A DNA stretch of 64,000 nucleotides from Methylobacterium gossipiicola (GCF_900113485.1 NZ_FOPM01000021.1:1-64000); one strand, 5' to 3'; shown: positions 20,451-29,957, numbered from the stretch's first letter. The notes: a model not told the origin generated them from the sequence alone. Made by a program: numbers and translations.

Positions 20451-20481
20451 ATCCCCTCGCCCCGCAAGCGGGAGAGGGGAT
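20451..20481. repeat. REP-like palindrome
   Basis: ATCCCCTCGCCCCGC and GCGGGAGAGGGGAT form an imperfect inverted repeat with a 2-base loop, in the gap between the ABC transporter gene and trmL. It shares the CCCCTC/GAGAGGGG core with the element at 13386-13408, which suggests a dispersed family. Confidence 0.5.
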
Positions 20482-20561
20482 CGCGCGCAGGCGTTCTGTT
20501 CGACGCTCAGAAGACGCATTCCAGGTGCCCTTCACTTAACGTCCGCAGGTTCGACCTCCCC

Positions 20562-21026
20562 ATGCTTCGCCTCGCCCTCTACCAGCCCGACATTCCCCAG
20601 AACACCGGCACGCTCCTGCGCCTCTCGGCCTGCCTCGGCATCGCCGTCGAGATCATCGAACCGGCGGGGTTCGACGTGTCCGACCGGCACCTGCGCCGCT
20701 CCGGCCTCGATTACCTCGACCATGTGGCGATCACGCGGCATCGCTCGTGGACGGCTTTCTCGGAATGGCGGACGCGGGAAAACATCCGCCTCGTCCTCGC
20801 CACCACCCGGGGCGCCGTGCCGTATGCCGATTTCGCGTACGCGCCGGGTGACTGCGTGCTCATGGGCCGCGAATCGGCCGGTGTGCCGGAGGCGGTCCAC
20901 GCGGCGGCGGACGCGCGCGTGGTGGTGCCGATCCGGCCGGGGATGCGCTCCCTCAACGTCGCCGTCTGCGCCGCGATGATCCTCGGCGAGGGCCTCCGGC
21001 AGACGGGGGGATACGCGCCTGTTTGA
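20562..21026 (+). CDS. trmL: tRNA (cytidine(34)-2-prime-O)-methyltransferase
   Basis: The 154-residue SPOUT-class enzyme methylates the ribose of the wobble base in some leucine tRNAs using S-adenosylmethionine. The N terminus ALYQPDIPQNTGTLLRL and the C-terminal trefoil-knot motifs GRESAGVPEAV and IPxxPGMRSLNVA-like (here VPIRPGMRSLNVA) are characteristic. Length equals the E. coli enzyme (about 157). The ATG at 20562 is the first that gives the conserved N terminus. It is separated by 86 bases from the next gene. Confidence 0.93.
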   Translation: MLRLALYQPDIPQNTGTLLRLSACLGIAVEIIEPAGFDVSDRHLRRSGLDYLDHVAITRHRSWTAFSEWRTRENIRLVLATTRGAVPYADFAYAPGDCVLMGRESAGVPEAVHAAADARVVVPIRPGMRSLNVAVCAAMILGEGLRQTGGYAPV

Positions 21027-21112
21027 ACGGTGTGCATAGGCGCACTTGAACGCTGTTCAATCCGTGGCATCGTCTCCCTCGACGGCAGCGGCCGTCAGCC
21101 GGGAGACCGTCC

Positions 21113-21787
21113 ATGTTCGATCTGTTCAGAACCCTCGCGCGGGGCGCCGCCGCCCAGGCCCGCGAGGACATCATCGACCGCAACGCCCTGCTGATCCTCG
21201 ACCAGCAGATCCGCGAGACCCGCGCCGCCCTGGAGCGCAGCCGCATGGCCCTCGCCGCCGCCGAGGCGGGCGACAGGGCGGAAGCGCGCCGCCATGCCGA
21301 GGTCGAGGCCCGCGCGGCGGATTTGGAGGAGCGGGCCGTGGCGGCGCTGGCGGCGAATCGGGACAGCCTCGCCGCCGAGGCCGCCGACGCCATCGCCGAG
21401 CTCGAAGCCGAGGCGGCGGCGATCCGTGACGCCCGGGACCGCTTCGCCCGCGAGCTCGCCCGCCTGCGCGCCGTCGTCGCCGACGCCACCCGCCGGCAGG
21501 CCGAACTGGAGCGGGGCCGGCGCATCGCGGCGGCGGCGGAATCGGCCCGTCGCCTCGGCGTCGCCGCCGCCCCGGAGGACCGCGCCACCCTGCGCGAGGC
21601 CGAAGCGACCCTCGCCCGCCTGCGCGCCCGTCAGGCCGAGGCCGCCGACATCGATGCGGCGCTGGCCGAACCTCAGCCCGGCGCCGACATCGCCGAACGC
21701 CTGGAGCGCGAGGGCTTCGGCAAGGCCACCCGCCCCACGGGTGCCGCGATCCTCGAACGCCTGCGCGGCCGCGCCGCCGCCCTCTGA
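21113..21787 (+). CDS. PspA/IM30 family protein
   Basis: The 224-residue protein is almost wholly alpha-helical and very rich in Ala, Glu and Arg. Its start [23 protein letters not shown] resembles the amphipathic N-terminal helix of PspA/IM30, and the rest is a coiled coil of ESCRT-III type. Family members polymerise on the inner membrane and protect it under stress. It is followed after 48 bases by a YiaAB-type membrane protein, which is a frequent neighbour in alphaproteobacteria. No PspF or PspBC genes are present. Confidence 0.82.
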   Translation: MFDLFRTLARGAAAQAREDIIDRNALLILDQQIRETRAALERSRMALAAAEAGDRAEARRHAEVEARAADLEERAVAALAANRDSLAAEAADAIAELEAEAAAIRDARDRFARELARLRAVVADATRRQAELERGRRIAAAAESARRLGVAAAPEDRATLREAEATLARLRARQAEAADIDAALAEPQPGADIAERLEREGFGKATRPTGAAILERLRGRAAAL

Positions 21788-21835
21788 TCCGTTCCCGCCC
21801 GACCTTTCTCAGCCCTCACGACACCGGAGAATCCC

Positions 21836-22108
21836 ATGTCCCACGAGTCCACGCAGCATTCCGGCGCCTGGGTCGCCTTCACGTACGCGTCGTTCCTCGG
21901 CTCCGGCCTGATGGTGGCGCTCGGCATCCTGTTCATGCCCATCGACATCTGGATGAAGGGCTACTTCACCATGGGGGTGATCATGCTGGTCCAGTCCTGC
22001 ATCACCGCCACGAAGACGGTGCGCGACGTCCACGAGGGGCGCCGCATGGTCAACCGCATCGAGGACGCCAAGACCGAGCGCCTGCTCATGGGCGTCGGCA
22101 AGGACTGA
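21836..22108 (+). CDS. YiaA/YiaB-type two-helix inner-membrane protein
   Basis: The 90-residue protein contains two hydrophobic helices (about 11-32 and 39-60) with the YiaAB pattern, starting [11 protein letters not shown] and ending in a charged C-terminal tail. It is full length for a single YiaAB repeat. GGAG lies 8 bases before the ATG. It is probably translated from the same message as the PspA-like gene and is likely its membrane partner. The molecular role of the family is unknown. Confidence 0.82.
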   Translation: MSHESTQHSGAWVAFTYASFLGSGLMVALGILFMPIDIWMKGYFTMGVIMLVQSCITATKTVRDVHEGRRMVNRIEDAKTERLLMGVGKD

Positions 22109-22152
22109 GCGCGGCGATTGACGCCCGCGAAACGGGATGGGACATCGGGGCC

Positions 22153-23079
22153 ATGCAGCGCCCCGACACGCCCTTCGTACCCCTCGCCCCGGCCGAGCTC
22201 GACGCCCTGAAGACCGAGGCGACGGCGTGGTTCACGACCCTGCGCGACCGCATCGTCGCCGCCCTTGAGACCCTCGAGGACGAGGCCACCGGCCCGTTCC
22301 ACGCGGATGCGCCGGCCGAGGCGGGCCGGTTCGAGAAGACGCCGTGGCTGCGCACCGACCACACGGGACAGCCCGGCGGCGGCGGCACCATGGCGATCCT
22401 CAAGGGCCGGGTGTTCGAGAAGGCCGGCGTCCACGTCTCGGCCGTGCACGGCGAGTTCGCCCCGGAATTCCGGGCGCAGATGCCGGGGGCCTCGGAGGAC
22501 CCGCGCTTCTTCGCCACCGGCATCTCCCTCATCGCGCATCCGTGGAACCCGAACGCCCCCACGGTGCACATGAACACCCGGTTCGTCGCCACCACCCGGA
22601 CATGGTTCGGCGGCGGCGCCGACCTCACCCCCGTCCTCGACCGCAGGCGGACCCAGGACGATCCCGATTCCCTCGCCTTCCACACCGCCATGAAGCGGGC
22701 CTGCGACGCCCACGCCCCGGCGGCCGACTACGCCCGCTACAAGGCGTGGTGCGAGGAGTACTTCTACCTGCCCCACCGCAAGGAGCCGCGCGGCATCGGC
22801 GGGATCTTCTACGATTACCACTGGACCGGCGACCCGGCGGCGGACCTCGCCTTCACCCGCGATGTTGGCGGCGCTTTCCTCGACGCCTACCCGGCGATCA
22901 TGCGGGCCAACATGGCCAAACCCTGGACCGAACAGGACCGCATCGAGCAGCAGGTCCGGCGCGGGCGCTACGTCGAGTTCAACCTGCTCCACGATCGCGG
23001 CACCATCTTCGGCCTCAAGACCGGCGGCAACGTCGCCTCCATCCTGTCGTCCCTGCCCCCCACCGTGCGCTGGCCGTGA
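22153..23079 (+). CDS. hemF: Oxygen-dependent coproporphyrinogen III oxidase
   Basis: The 308-residue enzyme decarboxylates coproporphyrinogen III to protoporphyrinogen IX with O2 in haem synthesis. Conserved segments are [19 protein letters not shown], the substrate-loop [16 protein letters not shown] and FNLLHDRGT near the C terminus. Length agrees with bacterial HemF (about 300). The stop TGA overlaps the GTG of the next gene (GTGA), so the helicase gene is translationally coupled to hemF. No anaerobic HemN is in the window. Confidence 0.96.
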   Translation: MQRPDTPFVPLAPAELDALKTEATAWFTTLRDRIVAALETLEDEATGPFHADAPAEAGRFEKTPWLRTDHTGQPGGGGTMAILKGRVFEKAGVHVSAVHGEFAPEFRAQMPGASEDPRFFATGISLIAHPWNPNAPTVHMNTRFVATTRTWFGGGADLTPVLDRRRTQDDPDSLAFHTAMKRACDAHAPAADYARYKAWCEEYFYLPHRKEPRGIGGIFYDYHWTGDPAADLAFTRDVGGAFLDAYPAIMRANMAKPWTEQDRIEQQVRRGRYVEFNLLHDRGTIFGLKTGGNVASILSSLPPTVRWP

Positions 23080-24197
23080 GCGACACCGATCTGCCGACCC
23101 GGTTCGCGCCGCAGCAGGACGCGGCACTCAAAGCCATCGCGGCGTGGCGCCAGGGCGGCGAATCCCAGGTGTTCCGTCTGTTCGGCTATGCCGGCACCGG
23201 CAAAACGACCCTCGCCCGCCGCATCGCCGACGATGTCGACGGCACCGTCGTCTACGGCGCCTTCACCGGCAAGGCGGCCTCGGTGATGCGCGCGAAAGGC
23301 TGCCACGACGCCGCGACGATCCACAGCCTCATCTACCGCACCAAGGAGACGGAGGACGGCGGCCCGGCCTTCACCCTCAACCGCACGGGGCCGATCTCGA
23401 AAGCCGAGCTCGTCATCATCGACGAGTGCTCCATGGTCGATTCGGATCTGGGCAACGACCTCCTGTCCTTCGACAAGCCCGTGCTGGTGCTGGGCGATCC
23501 GGCGCAGCTGCCGCCCGTGCGCGGCGGCGGCTTCTTCACGGAGGCCGAGGCCGACGTGATGCTCACGGACGTGCACCGCCAGGCCGCCGACAATCCCATC
23601 GTCCGCATGGCGATGACGATTCGCGAGGGCGGTCGCCTCACCCTCGGGGAGTATGGCACGAGCCGCGTGGTGTCGCGCCGCAACCTCGACCCAGCCCAGG
23701 TCATCGCCGCCGATCAGGTCTTGGTCGGGATGAACAAGACCCGGCGGCTCTACAACAACCGCCTGCGGGAGATCGCCGGCCACGTCGATCCCATGCCGGC
23801 GGTGGGCGAGAAGCTCGTCTGCCTTCGGAACGACCGCACCAAGGGTCTGCTCAACGGCTCGACCTGGACGGTCCAGGCCCAGCGCGCCGCCCAGCGCCCC
23901 GACACGATCCGCCTCGACGTGGTGCCGGACGACGACCCGGCCCTGCGACGGCGCCCCGTGGACATCAAGGTGCTGCGGGCGGTGATGTCCGGCTCCGAGG
24001 AGGAGATTCCGGCCTATCTCAAGCGCGAGACCGACGAGTTCACCTACGGCTACGCCCTGACGGTCCACAAGGCCCAGGGCTCGCAATGGGACACCGTCGT
24101 GCTGTTCGACGAATCCTTCGCCTTCCGCGAACACCGGGCGCGCTGGCTCTATACCGGTCTCACCCGGGCGGCGGAGGCCATCACCGTGGTGGTATGA
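23076..24197 (+). CDS. RecD-like ATP-dependent DNA helicase (AAA_30 type)
   Basis: The 373-residue SF1 helicase has Walker [10 protein letters not shown] (37-45), motif II IIDECSM (114-120), motif [12 protein letters not shown] (140-148) and the late motif VHKAQGSQW with a UvrD_C_2-like end. It resembles a stand-alone RecD core without N-terminal extension and is not part of a RecBCD set. The start is a GTG at 23076 that overlaps the hemF stop. Such small helicases are often phage-derived in other bacteria, but the stable coupling to hemF argues for a resident gene. Its cellular task is unknown. Confidence 0.85.
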   Translation: MSDTDLPTRFAPQQDAALKAIAAWRQGGESQVFRLFGYAGTGKTTLARRIADDVDGTVVYGAFTGKAASVMRAKGCHDAATIHSLIYRTKETEDGGPAFTLNRTGPISKAELVIIDECSMVDSDLGNDLLSFDKPVLVLGDPAQLPPVRGGGFFTEAEADVMLTDVHRQAADNPIVRMAMTIREGGRLTLGEYGTSRVVSRRNLDPAQVIAADQVLVGMNKTRRLYNNRLREIAGHVDPMPAVGEKLVCLRNDRTKGLLNGSTWTVQAQRAAQRPDTIRLDVVPDDDPALRRRPVDIKVLRAVMSGSEEEIPAYLKRETDEFTYGYALTVHKAQGSQWDTVVLFDESFAFREHRARWLYTGLTRAAEAITVVV

Positions 24198-24360
24198 GCG
24201 CCCCCTCGGGCCGATCCGTCGACGGGACCGGCCAAATGCGGAGCGCCGCAACATTTCGCTTACCCTGTGGCGCGAGGCGGGCTGCCAAGTCGTCGCGGAT
24301 GGTTCAGACAGGGGGGCCGAACGCGCGAACGAGCGCGAGTTCCGAGAAAGGCCGCCCGTC

Positions 24361-25413
24361 GTGAACGAGCCATCGCCAGCCGCTCCGATGTTCGTTCTCG
24401 TCCTCGACGACACCCCCTTGAACAACATGCTGATGACCGAGGCGCTCCGGACGGTTCCGGATTGCACGGTGCGGGCCTTCACGCGGCCGGCGGAAGCCCT
24501 GGCTTTCGTCGAGGCGCAGCCAGACGCCATCGGGGTGGCGATCTCCGATTACGAGATGCCGGGCATGGACGGCGTCGAGTTCATCCGCGCGGCCCGGGCC
24601 GTGCCGGGCTTCGAGCACGTGCCCGTGGTGATGGTGACGAGCCTCGACCAGCGCAGTTTGCGCCGGGAGGCCCTGGCGGCCGGGGCGACGGACTTCCTCG
24701 CCAAACCCTTCGATCCCATCGAGATCCGGGCGCGGATCTCGAACCTCCTCGCCCTCAACCGGGCCCGCCTCGAACAGCGGGAGCGCGCCGCCTGGCTCGA
24801 CCGCGAGGTGAAGGCGGCCACCCAGCTCATCGCCGCCCGCGAGCGCGAGATCGTCATGATGCTGATGAAGGCGGCCGAACACCGCGACGACGAGACCGGC
24901 AATCATGTGGCCCGGGTGGCGGGCTTCGTCGCCCTCATCGCCCGCGGCCTCGGCCTGCCCGAGGAGGAGGTGGAACAGATCAGCCTCGCCTCGACCATGC
25001 ACGACGTCGGCAAGATCGGCGTTCCCAACACGATCCTGCAGAAGCCCGGCCCCCTGACGCAGGACGAGCGCCGCGAGATGGAGCGCCACGCCGACCGGGG
25101 GCGACGCATCCTCGAAGGCTCCTCCTCGCAGCTCATGCGGCGGGCGGCGGAGATCGCCGCCACCCACCACGAGCGCTGGGACGGCAGCGGCTATCCGGCG
25201 GGCCTCGTCGGCGAAGAGATTCCGCTCGCGGGTCGCATCGTCGCCGTGGCCGACGTGTTCGATGCCCTCACGTCGGACCGTCCCTACAAGAAGGCCTGGA
25301 GCGCCCGGGAAGCCCTGAACCACATCCTGGCGAATGCCGGCACGCATTTCGACCCGGCCTGCGTGGCCGCCTTCGCCCGGATGCTGCCCCGGGACGAGAC
25401 CACGTCCGGCTGA
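24361..25413 (+). CDS. Response regulator with HD-GYP c-di-GMP phosphodiesterase domain
   Basis: The 350-residue protein has a receiver domain (about 10-130) with acidic Asp16 and Asp17, phospho-acceptor Asp63 in SDYEMPGMDG and Lys115 in AKPFDP. A helical linker (131-165) and an HD-GYP domain follow with HD at 214-215 (MHDVGKIG), HHE at 269-271 and GYP at 277-279. The catalytic residues look intact, so it should hydrolyse c-di-GMP when phosphorylated. It starts with GTG 24361. No sensor kinase gene is adjacent. Confidence 0.93.
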   Translation: MNEPSPAAPMFVLVLDDTPLNNMLMTEALRTVPDCTVRAFTRPAEALAFVEAQPDAIGVAISDYEMPGMDGVEFIRAARAVPGFEHVPVVMVTSLDQRSLRREALAAGATDFLAKPFDPIEIRARISNLLALNRARLEQRERAAWLDREVKAATQLIAAREREIVMMLMKAAEHRDDETGNHVARVAGFVALIARGLGLPEEEVEQISLASTMHDVGKIGVPNTILQKPGPLTQDERREMERHADRGRRILEGSSSQLMRRAAEIAATHHERWDGSGYPAGLVGEEIPLAGRIVAVADVFDALTSDRPYKKAWSAREALNHILANAGTHFDPACVAAFARMLPRDETTSG

Positions 25414-26131
25414 TCCGACTTCCCCCCCCGATCGAAGCGGTCGCCGGATCGGCAAGCCCGCGCGGCGCGCGAAGACGACCGAACGCCGCCATTCCGAAGC
25501 GATCGCTCGGCGTTCCCATCGGCCCGGTTTTCCCGCCGTCGGAGGCACGGCTGATTCGAGGGGGGCGAGCCGCCGCGCGGGCCCACACGAATGGCGACGA
25601 CGAATCGTCCCATGTCGACCGTCGCGTCCGGGGGCGGTCTGTGGATGACCCGCGATCCCGGCTCGGCCCGCGCCCTCGGAGCGAGGACCAACTTCAAAGG
25701 CCGGAAATAATCCCTCGCTTGTCCACAAAGTCGTCGCGACGAAACCGGGAGAGGGCAATCTCACCCATTTCGACGGCCTTTCCGGCACTTTTTTGCCGAT
25801 TTGCTCGATTTCACAGCATGTTCACTCGGTCGCACATCGTCGGTCGCGAGGCCGAAATCAGCCGGAAACCCGCATCGCTTCATACATTTAGCCGCCTGAC
25901 CAACGTTGCAAGGCCGCAACAGCAGGGCGGAACCGCCGTGCCCTTCACGTTTTCGAGTTGCCCGCCGGAACCGCGTCGCACAGAGTGATCCGGCACTGGT
26001 ACACCAGCGGTGCAACAAAATTATCCGGCGACAAACGACCGGTCAGAAAAAGGACGGACGGGTCGCGATCCAGTGGGTCGCGGGCCTCGGATTTGTCCAC
26101 CCCTCGGGTCTCGAAGCTTTTGGAGATATCA
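25414..26131. other. 718-base leader and promoter region of the porin gene
   Basis: No credible gene is present. The left half is G+C-rich with only shadow frames. Stretches near 25690-25900 and 26010-26055 are distinctly AT-richer and likely carry the porin promoter and a long 5-prime leader, but no convincing -35/-10 pair could be fixed. TTGGAGA lies 6 bases before the porin ATG. Confidence 0.5.
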
Positions 26132-27757
26132 ATGAAGCTCTTGAAGAGCTCGCTTCTCGCCTCGGCTGCCGGTTTCGCAGCCGTCGCCGGAGCCCAGGCC
26201 GCCGACCTGCCGGTCAAGAAGGCCGTTCCCATCGAGTTCGTCCGCGTCTGCTCCGCCTACGGCGCCGGCTTCTTCTACATCCCGGGCACCGAGACCTGCA
26301 TCCGTCTCTCGGGCCGCGCCCGCTTCGAGATGGCCTACCAGCCGAGCTACGCCCGCAGCAGCCTCGGCAACGCTGGCGACACCACCGGCTACCGTGGTCT
26401 CGCCCGTATCAACGTCGATGCCCGCACCCAGACGGCCTACGGCACCCTGCGCGCCTTCACCCGCCTCGAATTCGCCTCGCGCACCGGCGCCGTCGGCGGC
26501 CTCCGCTCGGGCACCCAGGAGCGCATCGGCAATGCCTTCGCCGCCACCGGCCAGGATCAGAACGGCCGCGTCCAGCAGTTCGTGAGCACCGAGAAGGCCT
26601 TCATCCAGTTCGCCGGCCTCACCGCCGGTCGCGCCTCCTCGTTCTTCGACTTCTACGCCCACGATTTCGAGCTCTCCGGCGCCACAGGCGGTTCGGACCT
26701 CGCCTCCACCAACCTGCTCGCCTACACGAGCAAGCTCGGCGACGGCGGTCTCTCGGCCACGGTCTCGCTCGAAGACCCGTCCTTCCGCCGCAACACCATC
26801 TACTCGCAGGAATCGACCACGGTCGGCGCTCCCTCGCGCGTCCTGATCGGCACCAGCGCCCTCGGCGTTCCGACCTTCGGCACCGTCGACGTGTCCCAGC
26901 GCAACCGCATGCCCGACTTCGTCGGTGTGCTGCGCTACGACGCCGCCTGGGGTTCGGCCCAGCTCTCCGCCGCCGTGAAGGAGCTGAACACCAGCAACAT
27001 CAATGGCAGCCCCATCGTCGTCGGCGTCAACAACGGCTTCGGCGCCAACGCCCTCGGCACCACCGCCGGCCCCACCAGCGATTACGGCTGGGCCGTGCAG
27101 GGTGGCGTGAAGATCAACATGCCGTTCATCGCCCCCGGCGATACCCTGTACCTGCAGGGCGCCTACGGCGAGGGCGCGACCCTCTACACGGGTTACTCCT
27201 CGTACAACGGCTCCTACGCCTCCCGCGTGAGCACCATCAGCGCCGCTCCGTTCGATCCCTACATGTCGGACGCCACCCTCAACCCGTTCACGGGCAAGCT
27301 CGAACTGTCCACGAGCTTCACCGCCGTGGCCTCGTTCCTGCACTACTGGTCGCCCGAGTGGCGTTCGGCGCTGTTCGGCAGCTACGGTGAGATGGCCTTC
27401 GCCCGCGGCGCGCGTGAAGCCAACGCCCTCGCGTATGCCGGCTCTGGCTTCGCCGGAAATACCTCGTCCAGCAACTTCGTGGGCGCGCCGGGCACTCGCT
27501 CGTTCGCCCTCAGCCCGACCCTCCGCGACACCTACCAGTTCGTCGTCGGCAGCAGCCTGATCTGGTCGCCGGTGAAGGACCTCGATATCGGTGTCGAAGG
27601 CTTCTACACCAAGGTCGGCCTCCAGAACGGTCGCGTCGTCGATCAGTACAACAACGGCCTGACCACCGCCGCGCAGATCAACGCCGGCGCCGCCGTCCGG
27701 ACCGTGACCTCCGCGGACATCTACCAGGTCCGCATGCGCATCCAGCGCGACTTCTAA
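26132..27757 (+). CDS. Hyphomicrobiales-type major porin
   Basis: The 541-residue protein has a signal peptide ending GAQA before ADLP (cleavage near 23), then the family hallmark GAGFFYIPGTETCIRLSG with two cysteines (the first in RVCSAYG). Alternating beta strands run to a terminal aromatic residue (final Phe), the signal for barrel assembly. It is an outer-membrane trimeric porin of the Omp2b class for small solutes. The mature barrel is longer than most porins of the family (commonly 400-520), with extra Ser/Thr/Gly-rich loops around 235-330 and 440-480. A long leader and strong ribosome site fit high expression. Confidence 0.93.
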   Translation: MKLLKSSLLASAAGFAAVAGAQAADLPVKKAVPIEFVRVCSAYGAGFFYIPGTETCIRLSGRARFEMAYQPSYARSSLGNAGDTTGYRGLARINVDARTQTAYGTLRAFTRLEFASRTGAVGGLRSGTQERIGNAFAATGQDQNGRVQQFVSTEKAFIQFAGLTAGRASSFFDFYAHDFELSGATGGSDLASTNLLAYTSKLGDGGLSATVSLEDPSFRRNTIYSQESTTVGAPSRVLIGTSALGVPTFGTVDVSQRNRMPDFVGVLRYDAAWGSAQLSAAVKELNTSNINGSPIVVGVNNGFGANALGTTAGPTSDYGWAVQGGVKINMPFIAPGDTLYLQGAYGEGATLYTGYSSYNGSYASRVSTISAAPFDPYMSDATLNPFTGKLELSTSFTAVASFLHYWSPEWRSALFGSYGEMAFARGAREANALAYAGSGFAGNTSSSNFVGAPGTRSFALSPTLRDTYQFVVGSSLIWSPVKDLDIGVEGFYTKVGLQNGRVVDQYNNGLTTAAQINAGAAVRTVTSADIYQVRMRIQRDF

Positions 27758-27832
27758 GTCGTTCGCGACCTTCGGATCCGGCGTCGAGGGACTCCGGATC
27801 CGATCTTGCCAATCGTTTCGAGACCTTGAACT

Positions 27833-27859
27833 GGCCCGGCTGCAAAGCCGGGCCTTCTT
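27833..27859 (+). terminator. Rho-independent terminator after the porin
   Basis: A 9-bp perfect stem (27833-27841 with 27846-27854) closes a GCAA tetraloop and is followed by TTCTT. It lies 75 bases after the porin stop. Confidence 0.8.
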
Positions 27860-28023
27860 ACGTTCGAGCTCCGTCAAACCGGCACGGTCGTTGCGTGACA
27901 GGGAGCTGTGCATCGCACGCGATGCTTCAAAACAGCGATTGCACCGTCACACCGCGCCGTTAATCTGCCCGCCAGCCTCAGCGACGGCCGTTGCGGTGAT
28001 CGCCCCCGGGAGTCAGCCTGCCC

Positions 28024-28953
28024 ATGCGTTCGTGTCACCCCAAATCCGCCCTCACGGCGGCGTTCCTCGCCCTCGCCGTCACGGCGTCGACCCTCGGTGG
28101 AGCTCAGGCGGAAGACCTGACCGGCACCTTGAAGAAGATCAAGGAAACCAACCAGATCACCATCGGGTACCGCGATGCCTCGGTGCCGTTCTCCTACCTC
28201 GACAACGAGCAGAAGCCCGTCGGCTACGCGTTCGAGATCTGCAAGAAGATCGCCGAGGCGGTGAAGGTTCAGCTCAAGCTGCCGAACCTCGAAGTGAAGC
28301 TGAATCCGGTGACGTCGGCGACCCGCATTCCGCTCATCGCCAACGGCACCATCGACCTCGAATGCGGCTCGACGACGAACAACGCCGACCGGCAGAAGCA
28401 GGCGGCCTTCACCAACACCCACTTCCTCACCGCCACCCGGTTCGTCGCCAAGAAGTCGGCCAAGCTCGACAAGTTCGACGACCTGAAGGGCAAGACCGTG
28501 GTCTCGACCTCGGGCACCACCAATATCCGCATGATCAACGAGGCGAACACCGCCCGGAACCTCGGCCTCACCATCCTGCCGGCCAAAGACCATGCCGAAG
28601 CCTTCCTCATGGTCGAGACCGGCCGCGCCGTCGCCTTCGTGATGGACGACGTTCTCCTCGCCTCCCTCGCCGCCAGCTCCAAGGACCCGAACGGCTACGC
28701 CATCTCCAGCGACGCCCTCTCGAAGCCCGAGCCCTACGGCATCATGCTGCGCAAGGACGATGCGCCGTTCAAGGCCATCGCCGACGCGACGACGGCCAAG
28801 CTCTACCAGAGCCCGGAGGGCAAGGCCCTCTACGACACCTGGTTCGTCAAACCGATTCCGCCGCGCGGCATCAACCTGAACCTGCCCATGAGCGAGGCCA
28901 TGGTGAAGCAGTTCGCCCATCCGAGCGACAGCCCGGACCCGGCCGCCTACTGA
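28024..28953 (+). CDS. Periplasmic amino-acid-binding protein (glutamate/aspartate type)
   Basis: The 309-residue solute-binding protein has a signal peptide of about 29 residues ending AQA before EDL. The body (TLKKIKETNQITIGYRD, then NNADRQKQ and VVSTSGTTN) matches the GltI/family 3 binding proteins for glutamate and aspartate, which feed an ABC importer. No permease or ATPase gene is next to it, so it must share an importer encoded elsewhere or act alone. ATG 28024 gives a standard signal peptide. A strong hairpin at 29072-29098 follows. Confidence 0.88.
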   Translation: MRSCHPKSALTAAFLALAVTASTLGGAQAEDLTGTLKKIKETNQITIGYRDASVPFSYLDNEQKPVGYAFEICKKIAEAVKVQLKLPNLEVKLNPVTSATRIPLIANGTIDLECGSTTNNADRQKQAAFTNTHFLTATRFVAKKSAKLDKFDDLKGKTVVSTSGTTNIRMINEANTARNLGLTILPAKDHAEAFLMVETGRAVAFVMDDVLLASLAASSKDPNGYAISSDALSKPEPYGIMLRKDDAPFKAIADATTAKLYQSPEGKALYDTWFVKPIPPRGINLNLPMSEAMVKQFAHPSDSPDPAAY

Positions 28954-29071
28954 GGCCACGATCCGAGTGCATCGATCCAGACGGAGGCTTCAGCCGTGTC
29001 TGGGAAAATTGATGCAAAAACAAAAGCCTCGTGCTCTGGCGCATGAGCGAAGTGATTGCGTCACAGCACGA

Positions 29072-29098
29072 GGGGCTCCGGCGATGCCGGGGCCCTTT
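29072..29098. terminator. Bidirectional terminator between convergent genes
   Basis: An 11-bp G+C-rich stem with two wobble pairs (29072-29082 with 29086-29096) closes a 3-base loop and runs into TTT. A second, larger inverted repeat, CCTCGTGCT with AGCACGAGG, lies just before it (about 29026-29073). They sit between the convergent binding-protein and ureD genes. Confidence 0.6.
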
Positions 29099-29144
29099 GC
29101 GTTTCAAGTCCAGCCTCGAAAGGCTCGCCCTTCGAGGCCGGATT

Positions 29145-29957
29145 TCAGGTTTGCCAGACCCTCGGCAGGGGGACGCCCCGGTAGCCGACCAAGACATCCT
29201 GGACGAGGCGCCGCAGGGCCGTCGGATCGGCCCCGAGGAAGCGCACCACGAGGTGGCCGTTCCAGGCGCTCGCCGCCGCCGTCACGCCCGTCGCGGGCAT
29301 CGCTCCGTCGAGGCGCGCCCGCATCTCTTCCAGGCGGCTTTCGGCCGTTGACGACACATCGAGCAGGGTCGCCATCGCCCGCGCCTCGCCCCCGATGGCG
29401 GCCCGCGCCAGGGCCTCCGAGACGGGGCCGTCGAGGCGAATCGAATCGGCGTAGCAGAGGCGCCCGTGGCGGCGGATGCGCCAATGGTCGTGGAAATGGC
29501 CGGCGGTGATGCGCTCGTCCCGGGCCACCCGCCCGAACGTCACCGCCTCGAAGGCGAGGAAGCCGGCGCCGTCGTCGAGGTCGACGGTCAGGGAGCGGTG
29601 GAGGTTCACGCGATCGAACAGGATCGTCTCCTGCGGCAGGAAGGCGAGGTGCCCCCCCGGCGCCACGGCGAGGCGCGTCGCGATGGTCGTCCTCGGCCCG
29701 TCCGACCGATAGATCTTTTCCGCCGCCGTCGTGGTCAGCACGAGTTCGGCCCCGGCGCCGACCTCCGCCGACACACGGAAGCCATCGCCGCAAGCGATGC
29801 CGCCGGCGCTGTTCAGGAGCACCGCCTCGCATGGTCCCGCCGGCCCGCGCGGCAGGCGCACGCGCAGGGGACCGGATTCGGCGAGATCGAGGATTCGGGT
29901 TTCGCGCCCGATCCGGCCGACGCGAAGGTGCACGTGTCCGTCCGAGCGCTGGCGCAT
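29145..29957 (-). CDS. ureD: Urease accessory protein UreD, orphan copy
   Basis: The 270-residue product matches UreD, the scaffold for nickel insertion into apo-urease. Typical segments are NSAGGIACGD, TTTAAEKIYRS, LPQETILFD and the basic C-terminal region. I start at ATG 29957; GTG 29987 and 29990 are also possible and none has a strong ribosome site. It lies downstream of sseA (61 bases) on the same strand. No ureA, B, C, E, F or G is in the window, so it is separated from the rest of the urease genes or serves another metalloenzyme. Confidence 0.85.
   Translation of the reverse strand: MRQRSDGHVHLRVGRIGRETRILDLAESGPLRVRLPRGPAGPCEAVLLNSAGGIACGDGFRVSAEVGAGAELVLTTTAAEKIYRSDGPRTTIATRLAVAPGGHLAFLPQETILFDRVNLHRSLTVDLDDGAGFLAFEAVTFGRVARDERITAGHFHDHWRIRRHGRLCYADSIRLDGPVSEALARAAIGGEARAMATLLDVSSTAESRLEEMRARLDGAMPATGVTAAASAWNGHLVVRFLGADPTALRRLVQDVLVGYRGVPLPRVWQT

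Noticed and set aside
29026..29073. Possible tRNA or riboswitch in the inverted repeat CCTCGTGCT/AGCACGAGG
   Set aside because: No cloverleaf, T-loop or CCA end is present. The repeat lies between convergent genes and is more likely part of a terminator region.
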